From positions 1-34,767 of the forward strand of contig JAPPNM010000067.1 of assembly GCA_028873825.1 (NCBI GenBank): 34,767 nt of DNA, written 5' to 3'. Origin of the DNA: Gemmatimonadota bacterium. Lineage in GTDB: Bacteria; Gemmatimonadota; Gemmatimonadetes; Longimicrobiales; Gaopeijiaceae. Shown here piece after piece: positions 15,672 through 24,334 of the stretch (position 1 is its first letter; each line of letters starts with the position of its first letter). Under the pieces are notes generated by a model, which was given only the letters and a program-made list of their open reading frames with translations, did no database searches and was not told where the DNA came from. The translations under genes were made by a program, and so were the position numbers.

Positions 15672-17215
15672 GCCGGGACGACGGCGACGCCTTCTTCGAC
15701 GGGCTTCCGGAGGGCTTCCGCTCCCGGGAGGATCTGGGCGCGCCCGGAGGCTTCCCCTTCACCCGGGGCGTCCACCGGTCCATGTACCGGGGACGGCTCT
15801 GGACCATGCGCCAGTACGCAGGCTTCGGCACCGCCGAGGAGACCAACGCCCGCTACCGCTTCCTCCTGAACCGGGGAACGACCGGCCTGTCCGTCGCCTT
15901 CGACCTCCCCACGCAGATGGGCTACGATTCCGATGCGGCGATGGCCGCGGGCGAGGTGGGCCGCGCGGGCGTCGCGATCGACTCCATCGCGGACATGCGC
16001 ACGCTGCTCAGGGGCATCGACCTGGGTTCGGTCTCGTGCTCCATGACCATCAACGCGACCGCGCCGATCCTGCTTGCGCTCTACACCGCCGTCGCCGACG
16101 AGACCGGGGTGCCCCGCGACCGGCTCCGGGGAACCGTCCAGAACGACATCCTCAAGGAATACGTAGCGCGCGGCACCTACATCTACCCGGTGCGGCCCTC
16201 GCTGCGCCTGGTGAGCGACCTGATGGCCTTCGCCGCGGCCGAGCTGCCCCGCTGGAACACCATCTCGGTCTCAGGCTACCACATCCGCGAAGCGGGCTCC
16301 ACCGCGGCCCAGGAGGTCGCCTTCACGCTGTCCAACGGCGTCGAGTACGTGCGCCGGGCGCTGGCCGCCGGGATCGCGCTGGAGGACTTCGCGCCCCGCA
16401 TCTCCTTCTTTTTCGCAGCGCACAACGACCTGCTCGGGGAAGTCGCCAAGTTCCGCGCGGCGCGAAGGATCTGGGCACGCGTCATGAGGGAGCGGTTCGG
16501 CGCCTCCGACCGCTCCTGCCGGCTGCGCTTCCACACCCAGACCGGCGGCTCCACCCTGACCGCGCAGCAGCCCCTGAACAACGTGGTGCGGGTTACCGTC
16601 CAGGCGCTGGCGGGAGTTCTCGGAGGCACCCAGTCCCTGCACACCAACGGCTATGACGAGGCGCTTGCGCTGCCCAGCGCCGAAGCGGCCGGGCTGGCGC
16701 TGCGCACGCAGCAGATCCTGGCGCACGAGTCGGGTGTCGCCGCCTGGGCCGATCCTCTCGGCGGGAGCTTCCTGGTGGAGCGCCTGACGAGCCGCGTCGA
16801 GGAGGAGGCGCTGGCGCTGATGACGCGGATCGAGGAGATGGGCGGGTCGTCGGGGGCCATCGACCACATGCGGGAGGAGATCCACCGCGCCGCGTACCGG
16901 CACCAGCTCGAGGTGGAGGCGGGGACGCGCGTCGTCGTGGGGGTCAACCGCCACCGGACCGGGGACTCGCACGAGCCGCCTCGCGGACCGGACTTCCGCG
17001 AGCTGGAGGCCCGCCAGACGGCGGCCTTGAGGGCGCTGAAGTCGGCGCGGGATCCGGCCGCGGCCGGAGCGGCGCTGGATGACGTTCGCGCGGCCGCCCG
17101 CGGCGACATCAACGTGCTGCCGGCGATGATCGCCGCCGTGAAGGGCGGAGTCACGCTTGGGGAAATCAGCGAGGCGCTCGGGAGCGTCTGGGGCACCTAC
17201 GACAGCGCGGGTTGA
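15668..17215 (+). CDS. Methylmalonyl-CoA mutase, catalytic (TIM-barrel) subunit
   Basis: 515 residues. It covers only the substrate-binding barrel: [74 protein letters not shown] and [14 protein letters not shown]. Tyr50 and Arg168 occupy the positions of Tyr89 and Arg207 of the Propionibacterium enzyme, which favour methylmalonyl-CoA; isobutyryl-CoA mutases have Phe and Gln there. The C-terminal B12-binding domain (DxHxxG) is absent, so a separate small subunit must exist; it is not in this window. The gene is coupled to the biotin carrier by GTGA overlap, fitting propionyl-CoA to succinyl-CoA conversion. Confidence 0.93.
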   Translation: MSRDDGDAFFDGLPEGFRSREDLGAPGGFPFTRGVHRSMYRGRLWTMRQYAGFGTAEETNARYRFLLNRGTTGLSVAFDLPTQMGYDSDAAMAAGEVGRAGVAIDSIADMRTLLRGIDLGSVSCSMTINATAPILLALYTAVADETGVPRDRLRGTVQNDILKEYVARGTYIYPVRPSLRLVSDLMAFAAAELPRWNTISVSGYHIREAGSTAAQEVAFTLSNGVEYVRRALAAGIALEDFAPRISFFFAAHNDLLGEVAKFRAARRIWARVMRERFGASDRSCRLRFHTQTGGSTLTAQQPLNNVVRVTVQALAGVLGGTQSLHTNGYDEALALPSAEAAGLALRTQQILAHESGVAAWADPLGGSFLVERLTSRVEEEALALMTRIEEMGGSSGAIDHMREEIHRAAYRHQLEVEAGTRVVVGVNRHRTGDSHEPPRGPDFRELEARQTAALRALKSARDPAAAGAALDDVRAAARGDINVLPAMIAAVKGGVTLGEISEALGSVWGTYDSAG

Positions 17216-17221
17216 ACCGTG

Positions 17222-17257
17222 CGGGCGAAGGCGCTCCGCGCCCGTGTTATTTTTGTT
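17222..17257 (+). terminator. Probable rho-independent terminator
   Basis: CGGGCG (17222-17227) pairs with CGCCCG (17239-17244) and is followed by TGTTATTTTTGTT. It begins 7 bases after the mutase stop and closes the carboxylase/mutase operon. The T-rich tract is rare in this DNA. Confidence 0.6.
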
Positions 17258-17308
17258 GCGAACCCGCCGCCGAAAATCCCCGCAAGGAGGCCGGCCCGGC
17301 TCCGAGCC

Positions 17309-17722
17309 ATGCCTACGTACGAGTACCGATGCCGCGATTGCGGCCGCGATTTCGAGATCTTTCAGAGGATGAGCGACCGGCCCGGGGCTCCCTGTCCCGA
17401 CTGCGGGCGCCGCTCCGAGCGGCTGATCTCGGGCGGTGCCGGATTCCTCTTCAGGGGCGAGGGCTTCTACATCACCGACCACCGGTCGGAGGACTACCGC
17501 AGAAAGGCGCGCGAGGAAGCCGGCGGGGCTGGGGACGGAAAGGCGAACGACGCGCCGGACAAGGGTGATGGGGCGTCCTCCGGCGCGCCCGAGCCGCCGG
17601 ACCGACGGCGACGCGACGAGGCTCCGGGCGGTTCCGGAGGGCGGGCACGGCCCGGCGACGCCGCTCCGGCCGGTTCCCCGTCGGGTTCGGGGGATGCCGC
17701 ACCGGGAGGAGAGGGCTCCTGA
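17309..17722 (+). CDS. FmdB-type zinc ribbon protein
   Basis: 137 residues. Residues 1-55 are the FmdB regulatory zinc ribbon: MPTYEYRCRDCG then PCPDCG, four zinc cysteines (8, 11, 29, 32), and RLISGGAGFLF. The C-terminal 75 residues are low complexity, rich in Gly, Pro, Asp and Arg. The molecular function of FmdB proteins is not settled. ATG 17309 gives the canonical MPTYEYRC start; AAGGAGG lies rather far upstream (18 bases). argS begins 5 bases after its stop, so it is co-transcribed with argS. Confidence 0.88.
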   Translation: MPTYEYRCRDCGRDFEIFQRMSDRPGAPCPDCGRRSERLISGGAGFLFRGEGFYITDHRSEDYRRKAREEAGGAGDGKANDAPDKGDGASSGAPEPPDRRRRDEAPGGSGGRARPGDAAPAGSPSGSGDAAPGGEGS

Positions 17723-17727
17723 TCGAC

Positions 17728-19404
17728 ATGTTCGCCGAGCGCATCTCGGACGCGCTGCGGGAGGCCGCCGAGGGATTGGGCGCCCCGGGAGCGCGCTTCC
17801 GCCTCGACCGCCCGAAGGACGCCGCCCACGGCGACTTGGCGTCGAACATCGCCCTCACGCTCGCCTCGCGGCTGCGGCGCCGGCCGCGGGACCTCGCGAC
17901 CGACCTGAAGGAGCGGCTCGGCGGCGTCGAGGGCATCGAGAGGATCGAGGTCGCGGGGCCCGGATTCCTGAACTTCTTCCTCGATTCCGCCGCCGTGGGG
18001 AGAACGTTGCCCCGCATCGTAGAGGCGGGATCCCGCTACGGCCGCAACGGGGACGGAGGCGGGCGCCGCATCATGGTGGAGTTCGTCTCTGCCAACCCGA
18101 CCGGGCCGCTGCACCTCGGGCACGGCCGCCAGGCCGCGCTGGGCGACGTTATCGCCCGGCTGCTCGAGTGGTCGGGCTGGCGGGTGCACCGGGAGTTCTA
18201 CTTCAACGACGCCGGCCGCCAGATCACGCGCCTGGCCGAGAGCGTGCGAGCACGCTACCGGCAGCTTCTCGGCCACGACGCCCCCGTCCCAGAAGGCGGC
18301 TACCGCGGCGAGTACGTCCGGGAGATCGCGAGCGCCTTCCTCGAGAGGGAGGGCGACCGGTACGAGCACGACGGCGGCACCGCCGCCCTGGAGGCGATGC
18401 GTACCTTCGCCGTGGGGGTCCTGCGCGACGAACAGAGGCGCGATCTGGCCGAATTCAAGGTGCGCTTCGACGAGTACCACGCGGAGAGCGGACTCTACTC
18501 CGACGGCCGGGTGGGGAACACGCTCCGGGCGCTCGACGAGACGGGCCTCACCTACCGCAGCGACGGCGCGACCTGGCTGCGGACCACCGAGTTCGGCGAC
18601 CAGAAGGACCGGGTCATGGTCAGGAGAGACGGTTCCCCGACCTATTTCCTTCCCGACGTGGCCTATCACATGAGCAAGTGGGAGCGCGGCTTCCACGACG
18701 CCATCAACGTGCAGGGGTCGGACCACCACGGCACCGTCGACCGCGTGCGCGCGGGGCTGCGGGCGCTGGGCCGCCCCGCCGGGTATCCCGAGTACGTGCT
18801 GCACCAGATGGTCACCGTCGAACGGGGCGGGGACGAGGTGCGCTTCTCCAAGAGGGCGGGTTCCTACACGACGCTGGCGGAGCTGGTTGCCGAAGCCGGG
18901 GCCGACGTGGCCCGCTACTTCTTCCTCATGCGCCGCCCGGAGGCCCACCTCGTTTTCGACCTCGATCTGGCGCTGGACCGGTCCGACAAGAACCCCGTGT
19001 ACAAGGTCAAGTACGCGCACGCCCGGCTCTGCAGGCTGGCGCGGCTGGCGCGCGAGGAGGGATGGGAGGGAATGGACGGGCCGGGAGCGCCCGCGGCGGA
19101 CGCGGGACTTCTCGCGGCTCCCGCCGAGAGGGAACTGATCAACCGGCTGGCCGAATTCCCAGGCCTCCTGCGGCGGGCGGCGACCGGCCGGGCGCCGCAC
19201 CTGATGTGCGATTACCTGGAGCGGACGGCGGGACTCGTCAACTCGTGGTACCAGGCGGGGCACCCGGCCCGCAGTCCCCGGCTTGCGGCGCTTGTGGACG
19301 ACGAGCCGCTCAGGAACGCGCGGCTCACGTTGGCCGCGGCGGCGAGTACCGTGCTCCGCAACGGGCTGGAAGTCCTCGGGATCGATGCGCCGAGACGGAT
19401 GTGA
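17728..19404 (+). CDS. argS: Arginyl-tRNA synthetase
   Basis: 558 residues, typical length. It has an N-terminal Add1 domain (about 1-90), a class I catalytic core with EFVSANPTGPLHLGHGR (HLGH is the HIGH motif) and GSDHHGTVDR, and a degenerate KMSKS as RFSKRAGSY, which is normal for many ArgS proteins. The DALR-type anticodon-binding domain covers the last 130 residues (KYAHARLCRLAR, VNSWYQ, VLRNGLEVLGI). It charges tRNA-Arg. ATG 17728 follows GGAGGAGAGGG about 13 bases upstream. Confidence 0.95.
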   Translation: MFAERISDALREAAEGLGAPGARFRLDRPKDAAHGDLASNIALTLASRLRRRPRDLATDLKERLGGVEGIERIEVAGPGFLNFFLDSAAVGRTLPRIVEAGSRYGRNGDGGGRRIMVEFVSANPTGPLHLGHGRQAALGDVIARLLEWSGWRVHREFYFNDAGRQITRLAESVRARYRQLLGHDAPVPEGGYRGEYVREIASAFLEREGDRYEHDGGTAALEAMRTFAVGVLRDEQRRDLAEFKVRFDEYHAESGLYSDGRVGNTLRALDETGLTYRSDGATWLRTTEFGDQKDRVMVRRDGSPTYFLPDVAYHMSKWERGFHDAINVQGSDHHGTVDRVRAGLRALGRPAGYPEYVLHQMVTVERGGDEVRFSKRAGSYTTLAELVAEAGADVARYFFLMRRPEAHLVFDLDLALDRSDKNPVYKVKYAHARLCRLARLAREEGWEGMDGPGAPAADAGLLAAPAERELINRLAEFPGLLRRAATGRAPHLMCDYLERTAGLVNSWYQAGHPARSPRLAALVDDEPLRNARLTLAAAASTVLRNGLEVLGIDAPRRM

Positions 19405-19428
19405 GGGATGAGCAATTGTCACGGAAAC

Positions 19429-19466
19429 GGACAGATTCATGCTATAATTTGTCCCATAACCTGTCC
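19429..19466 (+). promoter_or_regulatory. Extended -10 promoter with an operator-like inverted repeat
   Basis: TGCTATAAT (19440-19448) is a perfect extended -10; TTGTCA lies 21 bases upstream, too far for a standard -35. GGACA (19429-19433) and TGTCC (19450-19454) flank the -10 as an inverted repeat, and TGTCC recurs at 19462-19466. ATTTGTCC (19447-19454) is also complementary to GGACAAAT (19524-19531) just before the kinase start. It probably drives the kinase-purM-riboflavin run. Confidence 0.6.
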
Positions 19467-19534
19467 TTACGCTCCCCGAAGTGCGCCCACGGCCGCCCGG
19501 AACGCGTCGTCACGCATACGCTTGGACAAATAAT

Positions 19535-20461
19535 ATGTCGATTCTGGCAGTAGGAAGCGTAGCTCTGGACTCGGTGAAGACCCCCGCCGGAAGCGTCGAC
19601 GAAGTGGTCGGCGGTTCGGCAGTGTTCTTCAGCGCCGCGGCTTCGCTGCTCGCGGGCGTGCGAGTCGTCGGGGTGATCGGCGACGGATATCCCACGGCCC
19701 GGCTCCGCTTTCTGCGCGAGCGGGGAGTGGACTTCGCCGGCCTCGTCCGGCGGCCCGGCGAGAACTTCTTCTGGGCGGGACGCTACGGCGCGGACTTTCG
19801 CACCCGCGAGACGACGGAGACCCGGCTCGGCGTCTTCGCGGATTTCGACCCGGTGATTCCGCGACGGTGGCGCGAATCGGAGGTGGTCTTCCTGGGCAAC
19901 ATCGATCCGGACCTCCAGCTCGCGGTGCTCGACCAGGTGCGCGCGCCGGAACTGGTGGCCGCCGACACCATGAACTACTGGATCGAGCGCACCCCGAACG
20001 CGCTGCTCCGGGTGTTGTCCCGGCTGGACGTGCTCCTGGTGAGCGACGAGGAGGCAAGGCAGCTGGCCGGCGAGTCGGACCTCGCGCGCGCGGCCGCCCG
20101 GATCCGGGAGCGGGGCCCCTCGCTGGTGGTGGTCAAGCGGGGCGAGGACGGCGCCGATCTCTTCGCCGACGACTGGTCCTTCTCCTGTCCCGCCTGCCCG
20201 CCGGCGCGGATGACCGATCCCACCGGCGCGGGAGACGCCTTCGCGGGCGGGTTCCTGGGCTACCTCGACCGGACGGGGTCGCACGACCGGGCGGGGCTGC
20301 TCCGGGCGGCGGCCTACGGAGCCGCCGCCGGTTCCTGCGCCGTCGAGGACTTTTCTGTCGACCGCTTCCGGGACCTCTCCGTCGCCGAGCTGGAGGAAAG
20401 GGCCGGGCGCGTCGACGCGGGGGCCGCCCGCGCACTCGAATCCGCGCGGACCCCCGGGTGA
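19535..20461 (+). CDS. PfkB/ribokinase-family sugar or nucleoside kinase
   Basis: 308 residues. The N-terminal GGSAVFFSAAASLLAGVRV and GVIGDGYP match the first PfkB signature region, and DPTGAGDAFAGGFLGYL is the second signature with catalytic Asp234. The family phosphorylates sugars or nucleosides with ATP; the substrate here is unknown. The ATG at 19535 gives the typical MSILAVGSVALDS start, but no Shine-Dalgarno is visible: the sequence just before it (GGACAAATAAT) is the second arm of an inverted repeat. Its stop overlaps the purM start by GTGA. Confidence 0.88.
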   Translation: MSILAVGSVALDSVKTPAGSVDEVVGGSAVFFSAAASLLAGVRVVGVIGDGYPTARLRFLRERGVDFAGLVRRPGENFFWAGRYGADFRTRETTETRLGVFADFDPVIPRRWRESEVVFLGNIDPDLQLAVLDQVRAPELVAADTMNYWIERTPNALLRVLSRLDVLLVSDEEARQLAGESDLARAAARIRERGPSLVVVKRGEDGADLFADDWSFSCPACPPARMTDPTGAGDAFAGGFLGYLDRTGSHDRAGLLRAAAYGAAAGSCAVEDFSVDRFRDLSVAELEERAGRVDAGAARALESARTPG

Positions 20462-21504
20462 TCCGGCGAACCGTGGACGATTCCCTCACCTACCGGGACG
20501 CGGGGGTGGACCTCGAGGCGGCCGACCGGGCCAAGCGCGCCCTGGGCCCGCTGCTCGACGCCGCCGGCGACGAGAACACTCTGTCGGGACCGGGCGCCTT
20601 CGGGGGGCTCTACGCCGTGCCGCGCGGGATGTCCGAGCCCGTACTGGCGTCAAGCGCCGACGGAGTCGGCACCAAGCTCAAGGTGGCGTTCATGTGCGGG
20701 CGGCACGATACCGTGGGGCGCGACCTTGTCAACCACTGCGTGAACGACATCCTGGTGCAGGGCGCTCGGCCGCTCTTCTTTCTCGACTACCTGGCGACGG
20801 GGGAGATGGACGAGGCGGTGGTGGCGGAGGTGGTGGGGGGAGTCGCGCGCGGCTGCCGCGAGAACTCGTGCGCCCTGCTTGGGGGAGAGACCGCCCAGAT
20901 GCCCGACTTCTACGCGCCGGGCGAATACGATCTGGCCGGCTTCGTGGTGGGCGCGGTCGAGCGCGAACGGATCGTCGACGGCGGCGCGGTGTGCGCCGGG
21001 GACCGCCTGGTCGGGCTCTCCTCCTCGGGGCTGCACACGAACGGCTTCACGCTGGCCCGGAAGATCGTCTTCGAGCGCATGGGACTCGCGGTCGGCGACC
21101 GGTTTCCGGGCGAGGACGCGTCGGCGGCGGAAGTTCTGCTCAGGGTTCACCGGTCCTACCTGGCTCCGGTATGGCCGCTGATCGAGCGGGGATGGATCAG
21201 GGCGATGGCGCACGTCACCGGAGGGGGCATAGCCGGAAACCTGCCCCGGGTGCTGCCCGGAGGGCTGGGGGCTCGCATCCGCCTCGGGTCGTGGAGGGTG
21301 CCGAATGTCTTTCGCGTCCTCGCGGAGGGTGGCGGAGTCGCGACGGAGGAGATGTACCGCGTCTTCAACATGGGGGTGGGGATGATCGTGGTGGTGTCGC
21401 CCGACCGGGAGGCGGAGGCGCTCGGCGCCCTGGGGGACGGCGCCCGGAGCATCGGCGAGGTGGTGCGCGCCCCGGGCGTCGAGCTCGTGGGGGGGGTTCC
21501 GTGA
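20458..21504 (+). CDS. purM: Phosphoribosylformylglycinamidine cyclo-ligase (AIR synthetase)
   Basis: 348 residues. Landmarks: LTYRDAGVDLEAADRAK, SSADGVGTKLKVAF, GRDLVNHCVNDILVQGARPLFF, LLGGETAQMPDFY, GLSSSGLHTNGFTLARKI, HVTGGGIAGNLPRVLP and VFNMGVGMIVVV. It catalyses ATP-dependent ring closure of FGAM to AIR in purine synthesis. GTG 20458 overlaps the kinase stop; GTG 20473 is an alternative start. It is followed by another GTGA overlap. Confidence 0.95.
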   Translation: MIRRTVDDSLTYRDAGVDLEAADRAKRALGPLLDAAGDENTLSGPGAFGGLYAVPRGMSEPVLASSADGVGTKLKVAFMCGRHDTVGRDLVNHCVNDILVQGARPLFFLDYLATGEMDEAVVAEVVGGVARGCRENSCALLGGETAQMPDFYAPGEYDLAGFVVGAVERERIVDGGAVCAGDRLVGLSSSGLHTNGFTLARKIVFERMGLAVGDRFPGEDASAAEVLLRVHRSYLAPVWPLIERGWIRAMAHVTGGGIAGNLPRVLPGGLGARIRLGSWRVPNVFRVLAEGGGVATEEMYRVFNMGVGMIVVVSPDREAEALGALGDGARSIGEVVRAPGVELVGGVP

Positions 21505-22553
21505 AACGGGCGCCGCGCGGCGCCGCGAGTTCCGGCCCGCCGGGCGCCCGCTCGCGGGGCTTTATCCACGGACTGCTTGCGGTCTGCCTGCCGGCCGCGC
21601 TCTGCCTTGGCCTTCGCGAGACCGTTTCCGCCCAGGAACTTCCCCGCGGACGCACCGAACCCGAGGGGGTCGCGGCGCTGGCGGAGGCTTGCGCCGGGGA
21701 GAATCCCGGCAGAGTCTCGCCGTGCAGGGAACTGGCGCTTGCCGCCCTGGCGTTCCAGCGGGGCGCGGGTCTGGGCTCCGCCCTGGGCAGCGACGTCCCC
21801 GGAACGGCCAGTACGGCGGGCCACCGACTCGGCGGCGTTCCCCGCATCGCCTTCTCGGTGGGGCTGGCCGGAATCCGGATGGGAATGCCCCGGGTCTCCG
21901 CCCGCTCCGCCGGCGGACTCGCGGAGGAGGAGGTCGTGACCGCGATCGGCGTGCGGGGCGTGGTGGCCGCGGGTATCGTGGACGGGCTGCAGCTCGCACC
22001 AGGCTTCGGGGGCATCCTCTCGGTGGACCTGACCGGCGTCTTCTCGCGCCTGTGGCTGCCGCGGGACGCGGGCTTCGAGGGTCCCTCGGCGGCCGTGGGG
22101 CTGGGAGCGCGGATCGGGATCTTGCGGGAGTCCTTCACCGTTCCCGGCATCTCGGTGTCGCTGGGGCGGCGCTGGCACGGGGCCGTCAGGGCCGGGGACG
22201 GCAACCCGGGCGAAGTGGAGGCGCAGCTGGAGGTGACGTCGGCGCGGGCCGTTCTGGGAAAGAACTGGTTCGCGCTGGGCCTCCTGGCCGGGGCGGGATG
22301 GGACCGCTACGCCGGGGAGGCGGTGGTCTCGGTCGGCGGGGGTTTGGACGACCCCGGGTCCGAGGGCGGGACGCTGGCGAGCGAGCGCACCGTGTACTTT
22401 CTGGCGGGATGGTACAACTTCGTGATCTCGCAGATCTCGGCCGAGATCGGGCTGGCGGACGGCGTGGGCAGTCCCTTTCCGGGTCGCAGCGCCGGGTACG
22501 ATCCCGGACGCCGGGACTGGTTCGCTTCGGTGTCCGTGCGGGTCGCCCCTTGA
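21501..22553 (+). CDS. Exported protein of unknown function, possible outer-membrane beta barrel
   Basis: 350 residues. A long n-region precedes a hydrophobic signal (GLLAVCLPAALCLGL, cleavage near VSAQ|EL). A short helical stretch with two cysteines (EACAGE and SPCREL, a possible disulfide) follows. The rest alternates short hydrophobic beta-like strands with glycine-rich turns (RIAFSVGLAGIRMGMP, LQLAPGFGGILSVDLT, SAAVGLGARIGILRE) and ends in an aromatic/hydrophobic strand (WFASVSVRVAP). This looks like an outer-membrane barrel. I recognise no family. It is wedged by 4-base overlaps between purM and ribD, so it is expressed with them. Confidence 0.7.
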   Translation: MKRAPRGAASSGPPGARSRGFIHGLLAVCLPAALCLGLRETVSAQELPRGRTEPEGVAALAEACAGENPGRVSPCRELALAALAFQRGAGLGSALGSDVPGTASTAGHRLGGVPRIAFSVGLAGIRMGMPRVSARSAGGLAEEEVVTAIGVRGVVAAGIVDGLQLAPGFGGILSVDLTGVFSRLWLPRDAGFEGPSAAVGLGARIGILRESFTVPGISVSLGRRWHGAVRAGDGNPGEVEAQLEVTSARAVLGKNWFALGLLAGAGWDRYAGEAVVSVGGGLDDPGSEGGTLASERTVYFLAGWYNFVISQISAEIGLADGVGSPFPGRSAGYDPGRRDWFASVSVRVAP

Positions 22554-23701
22554 TCCCGCCTTCCCGCGCCGGGTCGCGCGACGGCCGTCTCACCGCGCTT
22601 GATCGCCGTTTTCTGGCCCGCGCCGTCGAGCTGGGGCGGGGCGGATGGGGACGCGTGCATCCGAACCCGATGGTGGGGGCGGTCGTGGCCTGCGGCGGGA
22701 CCGTCCTCGGCGAGGCCCGTCACGAGGAGTTCGGGGGACCGCACGCGGAGGCCGCCGCGCTCGCCGCTCTGGGAGAACGGGCCCGCGGCGCCACTCTGTA
22801 CACGAGCCTGGAGCCCTGCCTCCACGCGGGGAAGACGCCCCCGTGTACGGAGGCCATCCGCGGGGCCGGCGTGGGGCGCGTGGTCTTCTGGGCCGCGGAG
22901 CCGGGCGCTGAGGCAGGGGGAGGGGGGGAGTGGCTGCGGGGACGGGGTGTGCGGGTGGACGGCCCTTTCGGGGAGAGGGGCGGGTGGGCCGCGGAGAACC
23001 CGGTGTTCTTCCACCGCGCCTCGAGTTCCCGGCCCTACCTGGCCCTCAAGCTGGCCGTGAGTCTGGACGGCCGCATCGCGCCGGCCGGGGGCGGGCGGGT
23101 GTGGTTGAGCGGCCCCGAGGCGCGTGCGGAGGGACACCGTCTGCGCGCCGGGTTCGACGGCATCCTGGTGGGGACCCGGACCTGGAAGGCCGACGACCCG
23201 ATGCTCACGGCCAGGGGAGCCGTGACGCCGCGGGTCCCCCCCGCGCCGGTGCTCCTCGACCGGCGCGGCCAGGCGACTGCGGGGCTGCGCGCGCTGAAGG
23301 GGGAGGGCGGAGCGCGGGCGATAGTGGTGGCCGGACCGGGGGCGGCCGGGCCGCTGAAGCGGCGCTTGGCCGGGCGCGCCGAGGTGGTCGCCGCGGGGTT
23401 GGCGCCGCAGGGGCTGGATCTCGCCGCGGCGTTGGAGGGGCTGGGGGGGCGGGGGGTGGGGAGCGTGCTGTGCGAGGGGGGCGGGGTGTTGGGGGCTTCG
23501 CTGCTCGCCGAGCGCCTCGTTGACCGGATCTACCTGTTTGTCGCGCCCGTGGTCGTCGGCGACGGCGGCGTCCCGGCCTTTCCGCTTGGCGATCCCGGTG
23601 CGCCCGGCGCACGCACGCCGGCCTTCGAGGGGTGGCAGGCACGCCTCGACCCGGTGAGATTCGGAAGCGACACCCTGATAGTTCTCGACCGCGGAGGCTG
23701 A
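22550..23701 (+). CDS. ribD: Bifunctional riboflavin deaminase/reductase
   Basis: 383 residues. The N-terminal deaminase domain has the zinc motifs HAEAAALAAL and EPCLHAGKTPPC (canonical EPCxHxGxTPPC). The C-terminal reductase domain begins KLAVSLDGRIAP and includes DGILVGTRTWKADDP and VLCEGGGVLGASLL. It carries out steps two and three after GTP cyclohydrolase II. TTG 22550 overlaps the previous stop (TTGA) and gives a normal length. The 3' half contains long G-tracts (around 23440-23490). Confidence 0.93.
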   Translation: MIPPSRAGSRDGRLTALDRRFLARAVELGRGGWGRVHPNPMVGAVVACGGTVLGEARHEEFGGPHAEAAALAALGERARGATLYTSLEPCLHAGKTPPCTEAIRGAGVGRVVFWAAEPGAEAGGGGEWLRGRGVRVDGPFGERGGWAAENPVFFHRASSSRPYLALKLAVSLDGRIAPAGGGRVWLSGPEARAEGHRLRAGFDGILVGTRTWKADDPMLTARGAVTPRVPPAPVLLDRRGQATAGLRALKGEGGARAIVVAGPGAAGPLKRRLAGRAEVVAAGLAPQGLDLAAALEGLGGRGVGSVLCEGGGVLGASLLAERLVDRIYLFVAPVVVGDGGVPAFPLGDPGAPGARTPAFEGWQARLDPVRFGSDTLIVLDRGG

Positions 23702-23707
23702 CCCTTC

Positions 23708-24334
23708 TTGTTCACGGGAATCATCGAAGATGTCGGAGAGGTCGCGGCGGTCGCCGAAGCGCGAAACTCCCGCACTCTCGTGATCGCCACGCCCCTGGCC
23801 GGCGAGCTCGCCGCCGGCGAGTCCGTGGCGGTGGACGGCGCGTGCCTGACCGTCGCCGACCTCGGCGCCGGCACCTTCACGGCCGAAGCGGGGGCGCCGA
23901 CTCTGGAACGCACCGTCGCGGGCCGGTACGCGGCGGGCGCGGCGGTCAACCTGGAACGCGCGGTTCGGGCCGGACACAGGCTGGGCGGCCACCTGGTGCA
24001 GGGGCATGTTGACGGCCTGGCGACGTTCGCGGGCCGCAGGGAGGCCGGAGAGACGCACTTTCTCGAGTTCCGCCTGCCGGAGGATGTCTTCGCCACGACG
24101 GTCGTGCACGGATCCATCGCCTTGAACGGCGTCAGCCTGACGGTGAACGGCCTTGGCGGCGACGGGCGCTGCGAGGTGGCGACAATCCCCCATACGCGGC
24201 GAAACACCAACTTGCCCGGCCTGGAAGCCGGCGACCCCGTCAACGTGGAGGCGGATCTGATCGGCAGGTACGTAAGGCGGATCCTCGAGGCCGCGGGAAC
24301 GCTTCCCGGGAGTCACCCCAACCGTGCCCCTTGA
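23708..24334 (+). CDS. ribE: Riboflavin synthase (alpha)
   Basis: 208 residues with the canonical start MFTGIIEDVGEV (TTG codon at 23708). Two lumazine-binding repeats: repeat 1 about 1-96 (SVAVDGACLTV, FTAEAG, LERAV), repeat 2 about 97-200 (GGHLVQGHVDGLA, SIALNGVSLTVNG, TIPHTRRNTNL). It dismutates two lumazines to riboflavin as a trimer. It starts 6 bases after ribD and overlaps the next gene by 11 bases. Confidence 0.95.
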   Translation: MFTGIIEDVGEVAAVAEARNSRTLVIATPLAGELAAGESVAVDGACLTVADLGAGTFTAEAGAPTLERTVAGRYAAGAAVNLERAVRAGHRLGGHLVQGHVDGLATFAGRREAGETHFLEFRLPEDVFATTVVHGSIALNGVSLTVNGLGGDGRCEVATIPHTRRNTNLPGLEAGDPVNVEADLIGRYVRRILEAAGTLPGSHPNRAP

